Assembly: GCA_003255025.1 (NCBI GenBank)
Contig: QANY01008211.1
Span: 669,743-733,742 of the forward strand
Direction of reading: 5' to 3'
DNA from: Datisca glomerata
Taxonomy: Eukaryota; Streptophyta; Magnoliopsida; Cucurbitales; Datiscaceae
DNA: 64,000 nucleotides
The notes under the pieces were generated by a model. The model ran no database searches. It was not told the origin of the DNA and was given only the letters and a program-made list of their open reading frames with translations. Every line of letters starts with the position of its first letter. Positions within the stretch are counted from its first letter, which is position 1. Of this stretch, positions 48,109 through 58,176 are shown in pieces. The position numbers and the translations under genes were made by a program.

Positions 48109-49866
48109 TCAAGCAGAAGTTGCAGCTGCCTCCAGCAGCTGTTTCACCTTGGTGATATAGTCGTTCATAGCTTACTCTGACAACTTTCCTGTCAAAGATT
48201 CCATACTTCTCTTTAACAAAAGTGCAATTCAAGATTGAGATTGTTGACAAAATGTGTATTCATAAGAAACAGTGTAAACCTTCAACAACCTTCAGTGCAT
48301 CCCATTTAACTATGTCCTTTATTAAAAATTCCATGACGACCTAATAATTAGTCAAAGAAGCCACAATATCCAACAATGTAACAGTAAGTGGAAACAAAAT
48401 TAATAATAATGATTGTGGCATGTGTAAAATAAGCACCACAAGCAAGTCACTGGTCCAACAGTGACTTGCTTGTCAAGCCCATAAAGAATAAGTTTGTCTT
48501 CGTTGGTTGTAGACTCTGACAGGGTCTCGGCTTTTTCAGAATAGTTCTCAAACTCCTCCCGCATAATCCCATACAAGTCAAATCGTGTACAAACAATTCT
48601 CACCATGGTAGTTAATATGTTACAAGAAAATGCTCATAGAGAAAATCCAAGTAATAAAGTAAATCAGGACATATCAAACAAAATTTGACACCATACTCCA
48701 AATTTTCTTTTATTTGTTTCCTTTTTTCCCTTCACAACATAACTAACCAATTCAAGGTGTAGGTATCAAAGATTGTCTATGTAAATTAATATGCAAATCC
48801 ATTGTAAACCAATGGGTTGTCTAACTTGAATTATGTCACATAACTGTCAGAATAACCATCGCATTTTAAAACACCTCAAAACCCTCATCATAATAAAAAA
48901 ATTCTGAATTTTGACATAAACAAATACAAGTTTTGAATCCGTGCCAAAAGTCAAGTTCAAAACAATCAAGAGATGGCACCTAATAAACCAATTCTTTTCG
49001 AATTAGTGTTGCATGTTCCACAAAAAGGAATCCATTAAACATACTTATTGTTATTGCATTCTGAGTGAACGTGTGTGAAGGAGTTGTTGATAACCTGGAG
49101 AGGTTGCATAAGGTGGTGGTGGATGTAAAAACTTGGAAAGTGTCATCTTTGTCCCTTCTGTGGACCGGGTGGAATAAAGGAATTGCTTGGGCATCGAACA
49201 ACTGTTAGTTTCAATTAAGGATCAACTTATACGTTATTTCTTTCTTTCTGTCGTATTTTTATTAACTCATACTTCCTTTTTTATTGTAGTTTCCCCGAGA
49301 TCAAACCTATACATACTAGAATTTTCTAAATAGTCAAATTACTGCATTCAGATCAAATATCATCCGAAAAAAATGTTAAAAGACATAAAGAGATCAAATA
49401 TATCCAGATGAAAATGAAGTTGCACCTACATTCACATAGAAAAATGAACGACTTTATATCAAATCAAACTCAACGTTGCAAGAGATGGACATCAATCTAT
49501 TAACAGATTCATAAAATATCAACGCACATGACGGCCGCATGAATCATAAGTTAAAATTCAAAAGCTGAAAAAATAATATGGATCTCAGAGAAGAATTACA
49601 TCAGAGCATGCAAGAGAAAATGGAATTCATATGACATGAAAATAAGATGATATATGACACAGATCTAAATCGAGTGATGCAATCATCTTAAGAAAAGAAA
49701 AGGTTTATTGATCCTTAGTATCATCTTTTCTCATCCAAAATTAAGATTAGAATTTAATTTCTGAAAATAAATAGCAATGTAAAAGTGACAAGAAAATGAA
49801 AAAAAGTGAAATAGGAGAGAAAGAGGGGGCAAACCTTCAAAGCCATATTGCTTTGCTGGACTTTTT
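48109..49866 (-). pseudogene. ACBP copy 2: acyl-CoA-binding protein pseudogene, all four exons
   Basis: Exon 1 (49,846-49,835) encodes MALK with a GT donor. Exon 2 (48,558-about 48,447) reads EEFENYSEKAETLSES and NEDKLILYGLDKQVTVGPV, the acyl-CoA-binding four-helix core with its LYGLxKQ signature. Exon 3 (48,340-48,280) reads RHGIFN then, after a net 2-base loss, KDIVKWDALKVVE (family form RPGMFN...RDRAKWDAWKAVE). Exon 4 (48,188-48,109) reads GKLSE, stop, AMNDYITKVKQLLEAAATSA, stop. The product would be a ~90-residue cytosolic acyl-CoA carrier. Defects are the exon 3 frameshift, the in-frame TAA in exon 4, a damaged exon 2 donor and acceptor (tgcgg instead of tgcag), and a copia insertion 20 bp before the ATG. 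Confidence 0.88.
48280..48340 (-). other. ACBP copy 2 exon 3 with frameshift
   Basis: The exon is bounded by tag|GTCGTC and GTTGAAG|gttta. Its length is 61 bp where about 63 bp is expected. The reading frame changes between AAT and AAGGAC, a net loss of two bases that would derail translation before the WDAW acyl-CoA-contact region. Confidence 0.75.
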
Positions 49867-50369
49867 TGTTAGATTCAAAATCTCTATCGGTATAAACCGT
49901 ATCTCAATAAAATCCAAGATCTCATGTTGAACATACCAAGAATCAAATCAATATAGAGCAGAAGTGTACCTGAATCCATGATGATAGATCATTGTTTAGA
50001 GCCGAGCGGTTGGCATTTCAGATCTACACGATTCTCTATCTGAGAACCCCATTTGATAAAGTCTCTCAGTTTTCTCTCTAACGATGGGATATTAGAAAGA
50101 ATATAATGGTTTTCCGTTATCGTGTGACATGGGGACCATAACCACTTATAGATGATACATCTTTTGGTATTTCTATTTTAGCTCATCATAAAAATAGAAA
50201 TTACCCTAAATACTCTACACATTAAAGGGTCAACAACCTATCAGATACATTAAATTCTCAATTATCCAAACATTAGTAGATCATTTTTAATTGGGTTTAA
50301 CTTTATTTGACAGTATGTAACATATAATTATTTTACACATAACTCCAACGTTGGATTAAAGATCCAACA
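49867..50369 (-). repeat. 3' LTR of copia C
   Basis: 503 bp, starting TGTTAGATTC and ending GATCCAACA. On the minus strand the adjoining internal sequence is a CTAAGTGAGAT polypurine-like tract. It has one gtccaacgttggattaa-type unit at its end, where the partner LTR has three. Confidence 0.93.
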
Positions 50370-53300
50370 ATATCTCACTTAGACTATGTGTTAAACCTTA
50401 AAATTATGTTTTGCCAAAAAATAACTGAACGTGTTCAACTTTGCTGCATTACCGAAATGTATCAATAATCAATCCGGTCCACCAATCATACCGACATAGG
50501 ATCAAAGCGGCCTCTATTACATCAATCATAACTCAACCCATCAATGGTCACGTATATCAATACAACTGAATGATATGGATTATGATGTGGATGTATAGCA
50601 TGAAAATTTCATGTAATGTGATCTTTAACATGCCTATTTCCAACTGGTCTTCCTTAAACCTTAGTGAAATCAAATCATACCAAAATCAGAGTGTGAATTA
50701 GTCAAAACTTTATTTCTGCAGAAATTACCTTAAAATATCGATAAACCAAAATAACTGAAAATATGTCTATAAAGAAGAGCATCCAAAATCACAAACTCCC
50801 GCTAAAACCAAATATCATCAATCGATATGACACCCATAAGAGCAGTGTACTCATGAAACTGTTTGGGTGGCAATCCCTTAGTAAGCGGATCCGCAATCAT
50901 GGAGTTTGTCTTGACGTGCTCTATAGACAACTGTCCACTTTGAACTTTTTTTTTAACAACCAGGAACTTGAAGTCTATGTACCTCGACTTTGTCACAAAA
51001 TAACTTGAGTGTCACTCAATACCGTCCACTATCCGCAGCCTTGTGACAATATTTGACAATCATATTCTGTGATCGAATGCCTCGTAACATGCTACATTGG
51101 CATCCAGTAAAATCAGAGTCAGAATATCCAATGATCTCAATCTGATCTAACCTCTGATACGTGAGCATGTAGTCTTTTGTTCTCTGTAAATACCGCAAGA
51201 CCTGTTTAGCTGTTTTCCAATGGTCTATGCCTAGATTGCTTAAGTATCTTTCCAACATCCCAGTCACGTACGCAATATCAGGACGTGTATAAAATTGACC
51301 ATACATTAGACTCTCTACTACCGAGTCATAGGGAATCTTCTGTATTTCTTTTTACTCAAAATCATTTTTAGGGCACTAATTGAGACCAAACTTGTCTTCC
51401 TTAGCTACAGGGGTATCACCTGGTTTACAGTCTTGCATTCCATATCTTTTAAAGACTTTTTCGATATAGAACTTTTATGATAATCCAAGAATACCCTGAG
51501 AACGATCTCGGTGTATTTGAATTCTTAATATAAAAGAGGCTTCACTAAGATCTTTCATCTCAAAATTCTGAGTTAGAAATCTCTTGGTGTCATGCAATAA
51601 GACTATATCTTTGCTGGCAAGCAAAATGTCATCCACATATAAAACCAGAAAAATATACTTACTCCCACAGAACTTATAGTATATACAATCATCGACTAAA
51701 TTCATCTCAAAACTGAACTAGATGAAACTTAAAATACCATTGTCGAGATGCCTGCTTGAGTCCATAGATGGATTTTTTAAGTTTGCAAATCATATTCTTT
51801 AGGTCTCCTGACACAAAGTTTTTCTGGTTGCACCATATAGATCGTCTTTTCAATGTCACCATTGAGAAACTTTATCTTTATATCCATCTAATGCAGCTCA
51901 AGATTGAAATGCGCCACTAATGCTATTATAATCCTGAAAGTGTCTTTCATAGAAACCGGAGAGAAAGTCTCTTTATAGTCAATACCCTCTTTCTGTGTAA
52001 AGGCATTTGCGACAAGACGAGCCTTGTATCTTTCCACATTACCTTTTGTATCCCTCTTGGTCTTAAAAATCCATTTACAACCAATGAGGTTTGCACCTTC
52101 TGGTAATGGGACAAGATCTCACACGTCATTGTCCTTCATGGACTTAATTTCCTCATTCATGGCATCGATCCACTTTTGAGAGCTAGAATTTTTCATGGCT
52201 TGACGGATGTTGATCAAATCATCTTCTCTCTCTAGTGGATATTCTTAATGGCATAGGTTCTTGAGGTGCTAGAGTTTGTCCTTCCGAAACAACTCTTGAA
52301 TGGAAGGTTCTCCGATATTATCTTGATGTGTTGTGTCATGAGCAATGTTGGGGATGCAGTCCTGATCAATGCTAATAACACCTGTGGGAACATCAACATA
52401 TTCCTCCTGAAGGACAAAATCCTTAACCATATCTCCCCCCGCAAACTTAGCATCCTCAAAGAACCGGGCATTTCCCGTCTCAAAAATCGACATAGTTGTA
52501 GGATCATAAAACTTGTACCTCTTGGATCTTTCACAAAAAAAATAACAACTCACCATACGTAAGTCCAATTTCTTTTCATTAGGTCTATATGGCATTGCCT
52601 CAGTTGGACATCCTCAAAAGTACAAATTCCTTAGACTAGGTTTCTTGTCGGTCCAAAACTCATATGGGGTTCTGGCAGTCGCTTTAGTTGGAGCTTTGTT
52701 AAGGATATATGTTGTAGCCTTAAGTGCTTCACCCCAGAGTGATTCTGGTAAGGTTAAATGACTAATCACACTCCTGACCATGTCCTTAAGCGTTCTATTT
52801 CATCTTTCAGCAACACCATTCATAATGGGTGAACCCGGCATAGTGTATTGTGAGATGATACCACATTTCTCTAGAAATTTAGCAAACGGCCATGGAGGTT
52901 GTTCACCTGAACCATCATATTTGTCATAGTACTCACCACCATGGTCAAATTTGACGCTCTTTGTCCTTTTGTTGAGTTGATTCTCAACTTCAGCTTTAAA
53001 ATTTTTGAACATGTCCAATTACTGTGACTTTTCATAAATGAGATATATGTAGCCATATCTAGAGTAATCGTCAATGAACGTTATAAAATACTGTTGACCA
53101 TTCCAGGCCACCGAAGAGAATGACCCACAAATATCCGTATGAATAAGTTCTAAGACGTCCTGAGTCCTGTTGGCTTCAAATCTCCTTTTATCAGTTTGTT
53201 TACCTTTTATGCAATTAACACAAACGTCAAAATCTATTAAATCTAAAGGACCGAGAATTTTGTCTGACACAAGTCTCTCTATCCCGTCTAGAGATATGAC

Positions 53301-53800
53301 CTAATCTCTTGTGCCATAACGTAGTTGAATTCTCACTGGTTAATTTTTTTAGTACCTCGTGTACTTAATTGCATGGATTCTTTAAATGAAGCAATGGTTT
53401 CAAGTAAATAAAGATTATCAGATCCTGATAAAAAACTAGAATCAATTGAAATTGTATCACGAAACAAACCAAATTTTTCATTTCCAAAAGAACAAAAATA
53501 ACCTGCTTTGTCTAAAACAGAAATAGAAATCAAATTTCGTCTAAAGGACGATACAATAAAAGTTTCATCAAGATCCAAATAATGTCTAGTTTTTAATAAT
53601 AATCTAAATTTTCCTATTGCTTCAACCTCAACCGTCTTGCCATCGCCCATGTAGATGAATCTTTCAACATCATTTGGCTTACGACTAAGCAACCCTGTAT
53701 AGACACACTGATATGAGTTGTTACACCAGAATCTATCCACCAAATGTGTCTAGGAACCGAACTTAAATTAACCCTAGAAAAAACCAAATTAAGAAGCATG
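50370..53800 (-). pseudogene. Copia C pol remnant
   Basis: High to low: protease at about 53,755-53,720 (HIWWIDSGVTTHIS, DSGV for DSGA/T); gag-pre-integrase and integrase 53,270-52,800 (DVCVNCIKGKQTDKRRF, VLELIHTDICG, YFITFIDDYSRYGY, FDHGGEYYDKY, GIISQYTMPGSPIMNGVAER); integrase end 52,595-52,269; RT start near 52,129; RT catalytic box FLVLYVDDILLASKD with FLTQNFEMKDLSEASFIL (51,660-51,540); and RNase H 51,306-50,802 (YTRPDIAYVTGMLERYLSN, AKQVLRYLQRTKDYMLTY, VKTNSMIADPLTKGLPP). The IN DDE Asp in FIDDYS and the RT YVDD are kept, but at least eight stops or shifts break the chain. Confidence 0.92.
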
Positions 53801-54636
53801 CATTTCTTAGCACGCCAAATGTGATAGTTAGTGCATTGCTTGTTCCTATGCCCTTCAGCTCCACAGAAGAAACAACCATTACCTTATGAGTTTAACAGTT
53901 TCTTTTGTTGTTTCTTATGCGGTGATGTATCCATAGCTTCCTTATCCTTTTTCATTTTCTTCCCCTTACCTTTATCCTTAGAGGTAGAGGCCAGGTAAGC
54001 AATTTCTATCTTATCATGTTTCACTCTTTTCTCTTCCTGAACACAGTGTGAGATGAGCTCATTCAGAGACTAAGTCTCTTTCTGACAATTATAGCTCACC
54101 TTAAACTGGTTAAACTGTGCCAGAAAGGATATCAAAACCAGTCACACAAACAAGTCCTCAGAGAGTTCAAGCCTCAGTGCTTTTAACCTTGAAACAATAT
54201 GAGATATTTCCATAATGTATTCCCTGATATTACATTTATCTTTATACCTCTTTGAAAGTACGTCTGACAAGAGCCTACCAATTTCTGTCTTTTCGTTCTT
54301 GACAAACCTCTTTTCAATGTCTGCAAGAAAATCCTTAGTTGTAGTTATCTTTTTAGATATAGTGCTCTTGAATGCTTCTGGAATGGCCTTATTCATGATC
54401 AGCATACACATGCAATTTGATCTCTCTGACATTTCCATCTCCCTCTTGTCATCAGAGGTACTTTTATCCGTAAGAGGTGCGGCAGAATCAGTCTTTAACG
54501 TAAAATCGAGATCCATGACTCCAAGAACTATCAAGAGGTTATCTTTCCAGGACTTGAAGGTTGAGCCATTTAGCACTGGAATTGAATTGATGTTGGTTGT
54601 GATACTAGTAGGAGTAATAGCTGAACAGAATAACAA
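53801..54636 (-). pseudogene. Copia C gag
   Basis: A 164-codon frame starts at 54,636 with MLFCSAITPTSITTN and carries IPVLNGSTFKSWKDNLLIVL (DUF4219-like opening), FLADIEKRFVKNEKTEIGRL and YIMEISHIVSRLKALRLELS (UBN2 core). After a stop near 54,140 the frame continues shifted to a canonical zinc knuckle, CFFCGAEGHRNKQC (about 53,828-53,872), with all C-x2-C-x4-H-x4-C ligands. Gag forms the particle and binds RNA. It is the best-kept gag in the window but still interrupted before the knuckle. Confidence 0.9.
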
Positions 54637-55857
54637 ATAATTAAGCTCACATAAATTATAAATAACAATAATAATTCAAACAAAAGTAACAAATAACCCA
54701 TATCGAGACACTGAACACGCCATTAATATTTTAACTTTGGTCAAAATCATTAACTTGTAAGTGATGTCTTGGTGTAGTAATCAAACACTGATGATAAAGA
54801 ACATGTCAAACAAGAAACTTTCCTTTGGGCCGATATATTGCTCACATGTAAAACCGAATAATCATCACGTATTTATTACCATATAAGCACATGAGTTCTG
54901 TCAAATAATTATCTTTCTTTGGGCCGATAAATATTCACATAAGTTACACGCACACATAATCTTTTATATTTCAAGACAAACTAGTTTCCACAAGAGATTT
55001 CACTTTAGCGACATGTTGCTTCAACTAATTCATCTTAAAATGTATAACATACTAATGTTCGAATTTAAAATTGTACCAAATTTAAACTTTAAATTAATTG
55101 ATAAACAATTAATTTTACGATCCTTAAGAAAAAAATGTTTTGAAATTATTTTAACCAAAAGTCCGAAAATAATCAAAACAAACCATTTGATAATCATAAA
55201 AAAATTGTTTTGAAACTATTATAACCCAAAAAAAACCGAAAATACTCAAAACAATCTATTTTGAAAATTCTTAAAATAAAAAATTAATATTACGATCCTT
55301 AAAATTAATTTAATAAATTGAACCGTAAAATTAATCCTAAATTTATTTTAATAAAATAATTAAAAAAATTTACTAAAAAATAAATAAAATAAGTGTGAGT
55401 GCTGGGGATTCCCCAGCCCTCCCAAAATTGATTGTGGGCTAGCCCCACAGTCATTTAGCCTTAAATTTATTTTTATAAATCTGTTCACGGGTCGGATCAA
55501 CTTGACTTGTGTCCGGCCAAGGCCGCGTCTTTCTCCTTTAGACAGTCGCAGTCAAGGCCGTGACTTCCCTTAGTCGCCGTAGCTAGACAGTCGTGGCTTC
55601 TCTTCACTAGCGCGACAAATCTTCCACGCCGGTCATCTTCCACCGGCGACGGCGAGACCGCTGGCCGATTGTTTCAAAAACAAATAAAAATACAAAAAAT
55701 ATCGGGAAAATGAAACGTTCTTAAATCATAATTTGATCAAATAATTATTAAATTCAAGAATACTAAAACGTAAACACAAAAAAATACCTATAATCATGGA
55801 TCTAGAACTTAATAGATCGATTTTCAATGATTCAACATGATTTACATTGATATCACT
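54637..55857 (-). mobile_element. Leader and primer-binding site of copia C
   Basis: About 1.2 kb of AT-rich sequence precedes gag. Next to the LTR the minus strand reads AGTGATATCAATG, a degenerate form of the Met-tRNA primer site. 55,490-55,680 is a GC-rich block (gccggtcatcttccaccggcgacggcg and similar), as in the leaders of A and D. The short + frame at 55,013-55,213 is AT-rich and without meaning. Confidence 0.7.
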
Positions 55858-56397
55858 TGTTAGATTCAAAACTCTTTTCGGTATAAATCGTATCTCAATA
55901 AACCCAAGATCTCATGTTGAACACACCAAGAATGAAATCAATATAGAGCGGAATCGTACCTGAATCCATGGCGATAGATCGATATTTATAGCCGAGCACT
56001 TGGCATTCCAGATCTACACGAATTTCTATATGAGAGTCTCCTTTGATAAAACCTCTCAGTTTTCTCTCTAACGATGGGATATTAGCGAGAATAAAATAGT
56101 TTCCCGCTATCGTGTGACCTGGAGACCATAACCACTTATAGATGATACATCTTTTGGTATTTCTATTTTAGCCCATCATAAAAATAAAAATTACCCTAAA
56201 GCTTCTACACATTAAAGGGTCTACAACCTATCAGATACATTAAAACCTCAATTATCCAAACCTTAATAGATGACTTTTAAATGGGTTTAACTTTATTTGA
56301 CAGTCTGTAACACATAATTATTTTACACATAAGTTCAACGTTGGATTAAGGGTCCAACGTTGGATTAAGGGTCCAACGTTAGATTAAGGATCCAACA
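55858..56397 (-). repeat. 5' LTR of copia C with a 19-20 bp terminal triplication
   Basis: 540 bp against 503 bp in the partner. The difference is the end at 56,337-56,397, where caacgttggattaagggtc is present three times (the third copy reads caacgttagattaaggatc). Confidence 0.93.
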
Positions 56398-57145
56398 TCT
56401 TTCTCTCTCAGAAGTCTGAACTGATGTGATCTCGTAATAATATTTAGTCATCTGAGTTTGGGGATTGGCTTAAATCTCACAGCGTTATATAAGGGAGAGG
56501 TCGTGCCAAGCCAATGTTTTCTATTTTTTATTTTAAAAGGAAGATATAAATAAACAAATAAACAAATGTAAATAAGAGAGGTGCTCCTCTGTAAATTCCC
56601 CTCACTAATAATGGCACTTACCACATTCTAAGGTACAGGTAGTGTTAAAAACATATAGTAATGGAAAAATCAGTGAAAATATCGAATTAAGAAATTTAAG
56701 GGTTCGCAAAGAACAGAAATAATCTACAGAAATCAGTTGCATTGTTACACCCAGCTTATTGGCCTCAACATTTGCAGTTCCACTTTCAGAGTGGAGATTG
56801 AAACTCGAAATTTGAAAAACAAAAAGATAGTACAGATGACATTAAACCAAAATCCAAGCATATCACAGAACTAAATCAGAATTTAGAGCAATAGCAAAAA
56901 AATAAGAGAAAAATGGAGTGTAATGAATAGCGAATCAGAATTCATCTAGATAGGTTCAGAGAGAAAAATAAGTGTCCCTTTTCCCCTTTTCTTTCTTTCT
57001 AGTATGTAAGAGAACGGAGAAGTGAGCTTATGAGATCTACAAATGTTAGCTCGTGTTGCCGAAATTAGTGTTGGAGTTGGTGAATGGGGAAGGGCTCTGC
57101 TAGTTCTGGGCGGAAAGTAGAGGGATAGAACAGGTGATGACAAAG
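56398..57145 (-). pseudogene. ACBP copy 2, separated leader segment
   Basis: It aligns with copy 1 at 44,730-45,150 and again at 45,825-46,185: ctctctcagaagtctgaact, ggtgctcctctgta, tcaacatttgcagttccac, ggttcagagagaaaa and gagaacggagaagtgagctt. About 600-700 bp of copy 1 (about 45,150-45,825) is missing here. It ends near 57,145, where the Mutator-like element begins. It would be the transcript leader or first intron of copy 2, now ~6.5 kb away from its coding exons. Confidence 0.7.
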
Positions 57146-57598
57146 ATGATTTTTTGTTAAAGTAGATCACTATACTAACCATTTATAGAAATAGACTCTA
57201 ACACTAATTTTCGCTTACCCTGAACTCTGACCTACTTTTCCTTCACTTTTTCATTTTTTCCCCATTACCTTTCTTATAAGTCATCAAATCAAATGTCATG
57301 GTCTACTCACTTAACACTCAAAACTTTTCTACCCACCCTATCACATTTCTCCTTCTTCATTTTTCATTTTTTTCTACTTCATTTTTTTCTTCATTTTTTT
57401 CTTCGTCTTCTTCCTGCAACAGCAAACGATTGTTAGTTCTTTTCTTTGGAACAGGTATAAGTTTTATTTTCTTCTTTCTAAAAATATTTACTTGTCTTCT
57501 TCAATCTTACATATGTTTTTCACTTTCATGAGTTTTTTTAGAATATTTATTTGTTTTCTTTTTTCTGGAACGTTATTTGAAGTTTATTTATTGTACAC

Positions 57599-58110
57599 GA
57601 TCACTACAAATGATGGTGTAATTAAAATGAGGTCTACGCGAGTACTCAAGAGCCTCGTGTAGTCATCGTATAGACTACATGAAGGGTACACGAGCCCTGT
57701 GTAAACCTCGTGTACACTACACGATCAATCTTGTGGTGCATCAGAAACTTCTTCAGCAGTTCGCAAGCATCGTGTAACTTCTATTACATTAATCGAGGAT
57801 TACACCATCATCGTGTAGTGTATAAGATGACCATATGATGATCGTGTACTCTTCGTGTACACTGCACGATGGATCTACACGATCCTTGTGTAATCCTCGT
57901 GTACACTACATGGTGGAACTACACGATCATCGTGTAGTCCTCATCTAGTCTACATGATGAAACTACACGAATCATGTAGTCATCGTATAGGGCTTATTAC
58001 AATATACGAGGTCTACACGATCATCGTGTAGTGTAACACAATAACTACATGGTGCTCGTGAAGGCATCGTGTACACAACACGATGGCTACACGATCATCG
58101 TGTAATATTC
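57599..58110. repeat. CTACACG/CGTGTAG cluster 1
   Basis: About 500 bp of irregularly spaced cgtgtag and ctacacga words, including the perfect palindrome CTACACGATCATCGTGTAG at 57,919-57,937 and 58,013-58,031 and a near copy at 58,087-58,104. It lies upstream of the transposase frame. Confidence 0.93.
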
Positions 58111-58176
58111 CATTTCATTATGTATTCTTCTTGTACCGACTTCCTTCATTGATGTATATACAGATATGTTTGAAGT

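Larger units (their letters stand above)
49867..56397 (-). mobile_element. Copia element C, full length with both LTRs
   Basis: The element has LTRs at 49,867-50,369 and 55,858-56,397, both TG...CA, plus a primer site, leader, gag and pol between. It interrupts the ACBP copy 2 leader: the flanks join into the sequence seen uninterrupted in copy 1 at about 44,722-44,730. The flanking five bases are ttttt and tcttt, an imperfect target duplication. By eye the LTRs are about nine-tenths identical, so the insertion is old, and gag-pol is broken by stops. Confidence 0.93.

Noticed and set aside
48980..49201. 73-codon minus frame in ACBP intron 1
   Set aside because: The matching stretch of copy 1 has a stop near its start, it lies inside intron 1, and it matches no family I know; it is probably intronic.
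54215..54640. 141-codon plus frame
   Set aside because: Exact antisense of the copia C gag, which has clear gag motifs on the minus strand.
57599..58110. CRISPR-like array
   Set aside because: Spacing is irregular, units are palindromic and variable, and the context is a plant MULE; there are no uniform repeats with unique spacers.
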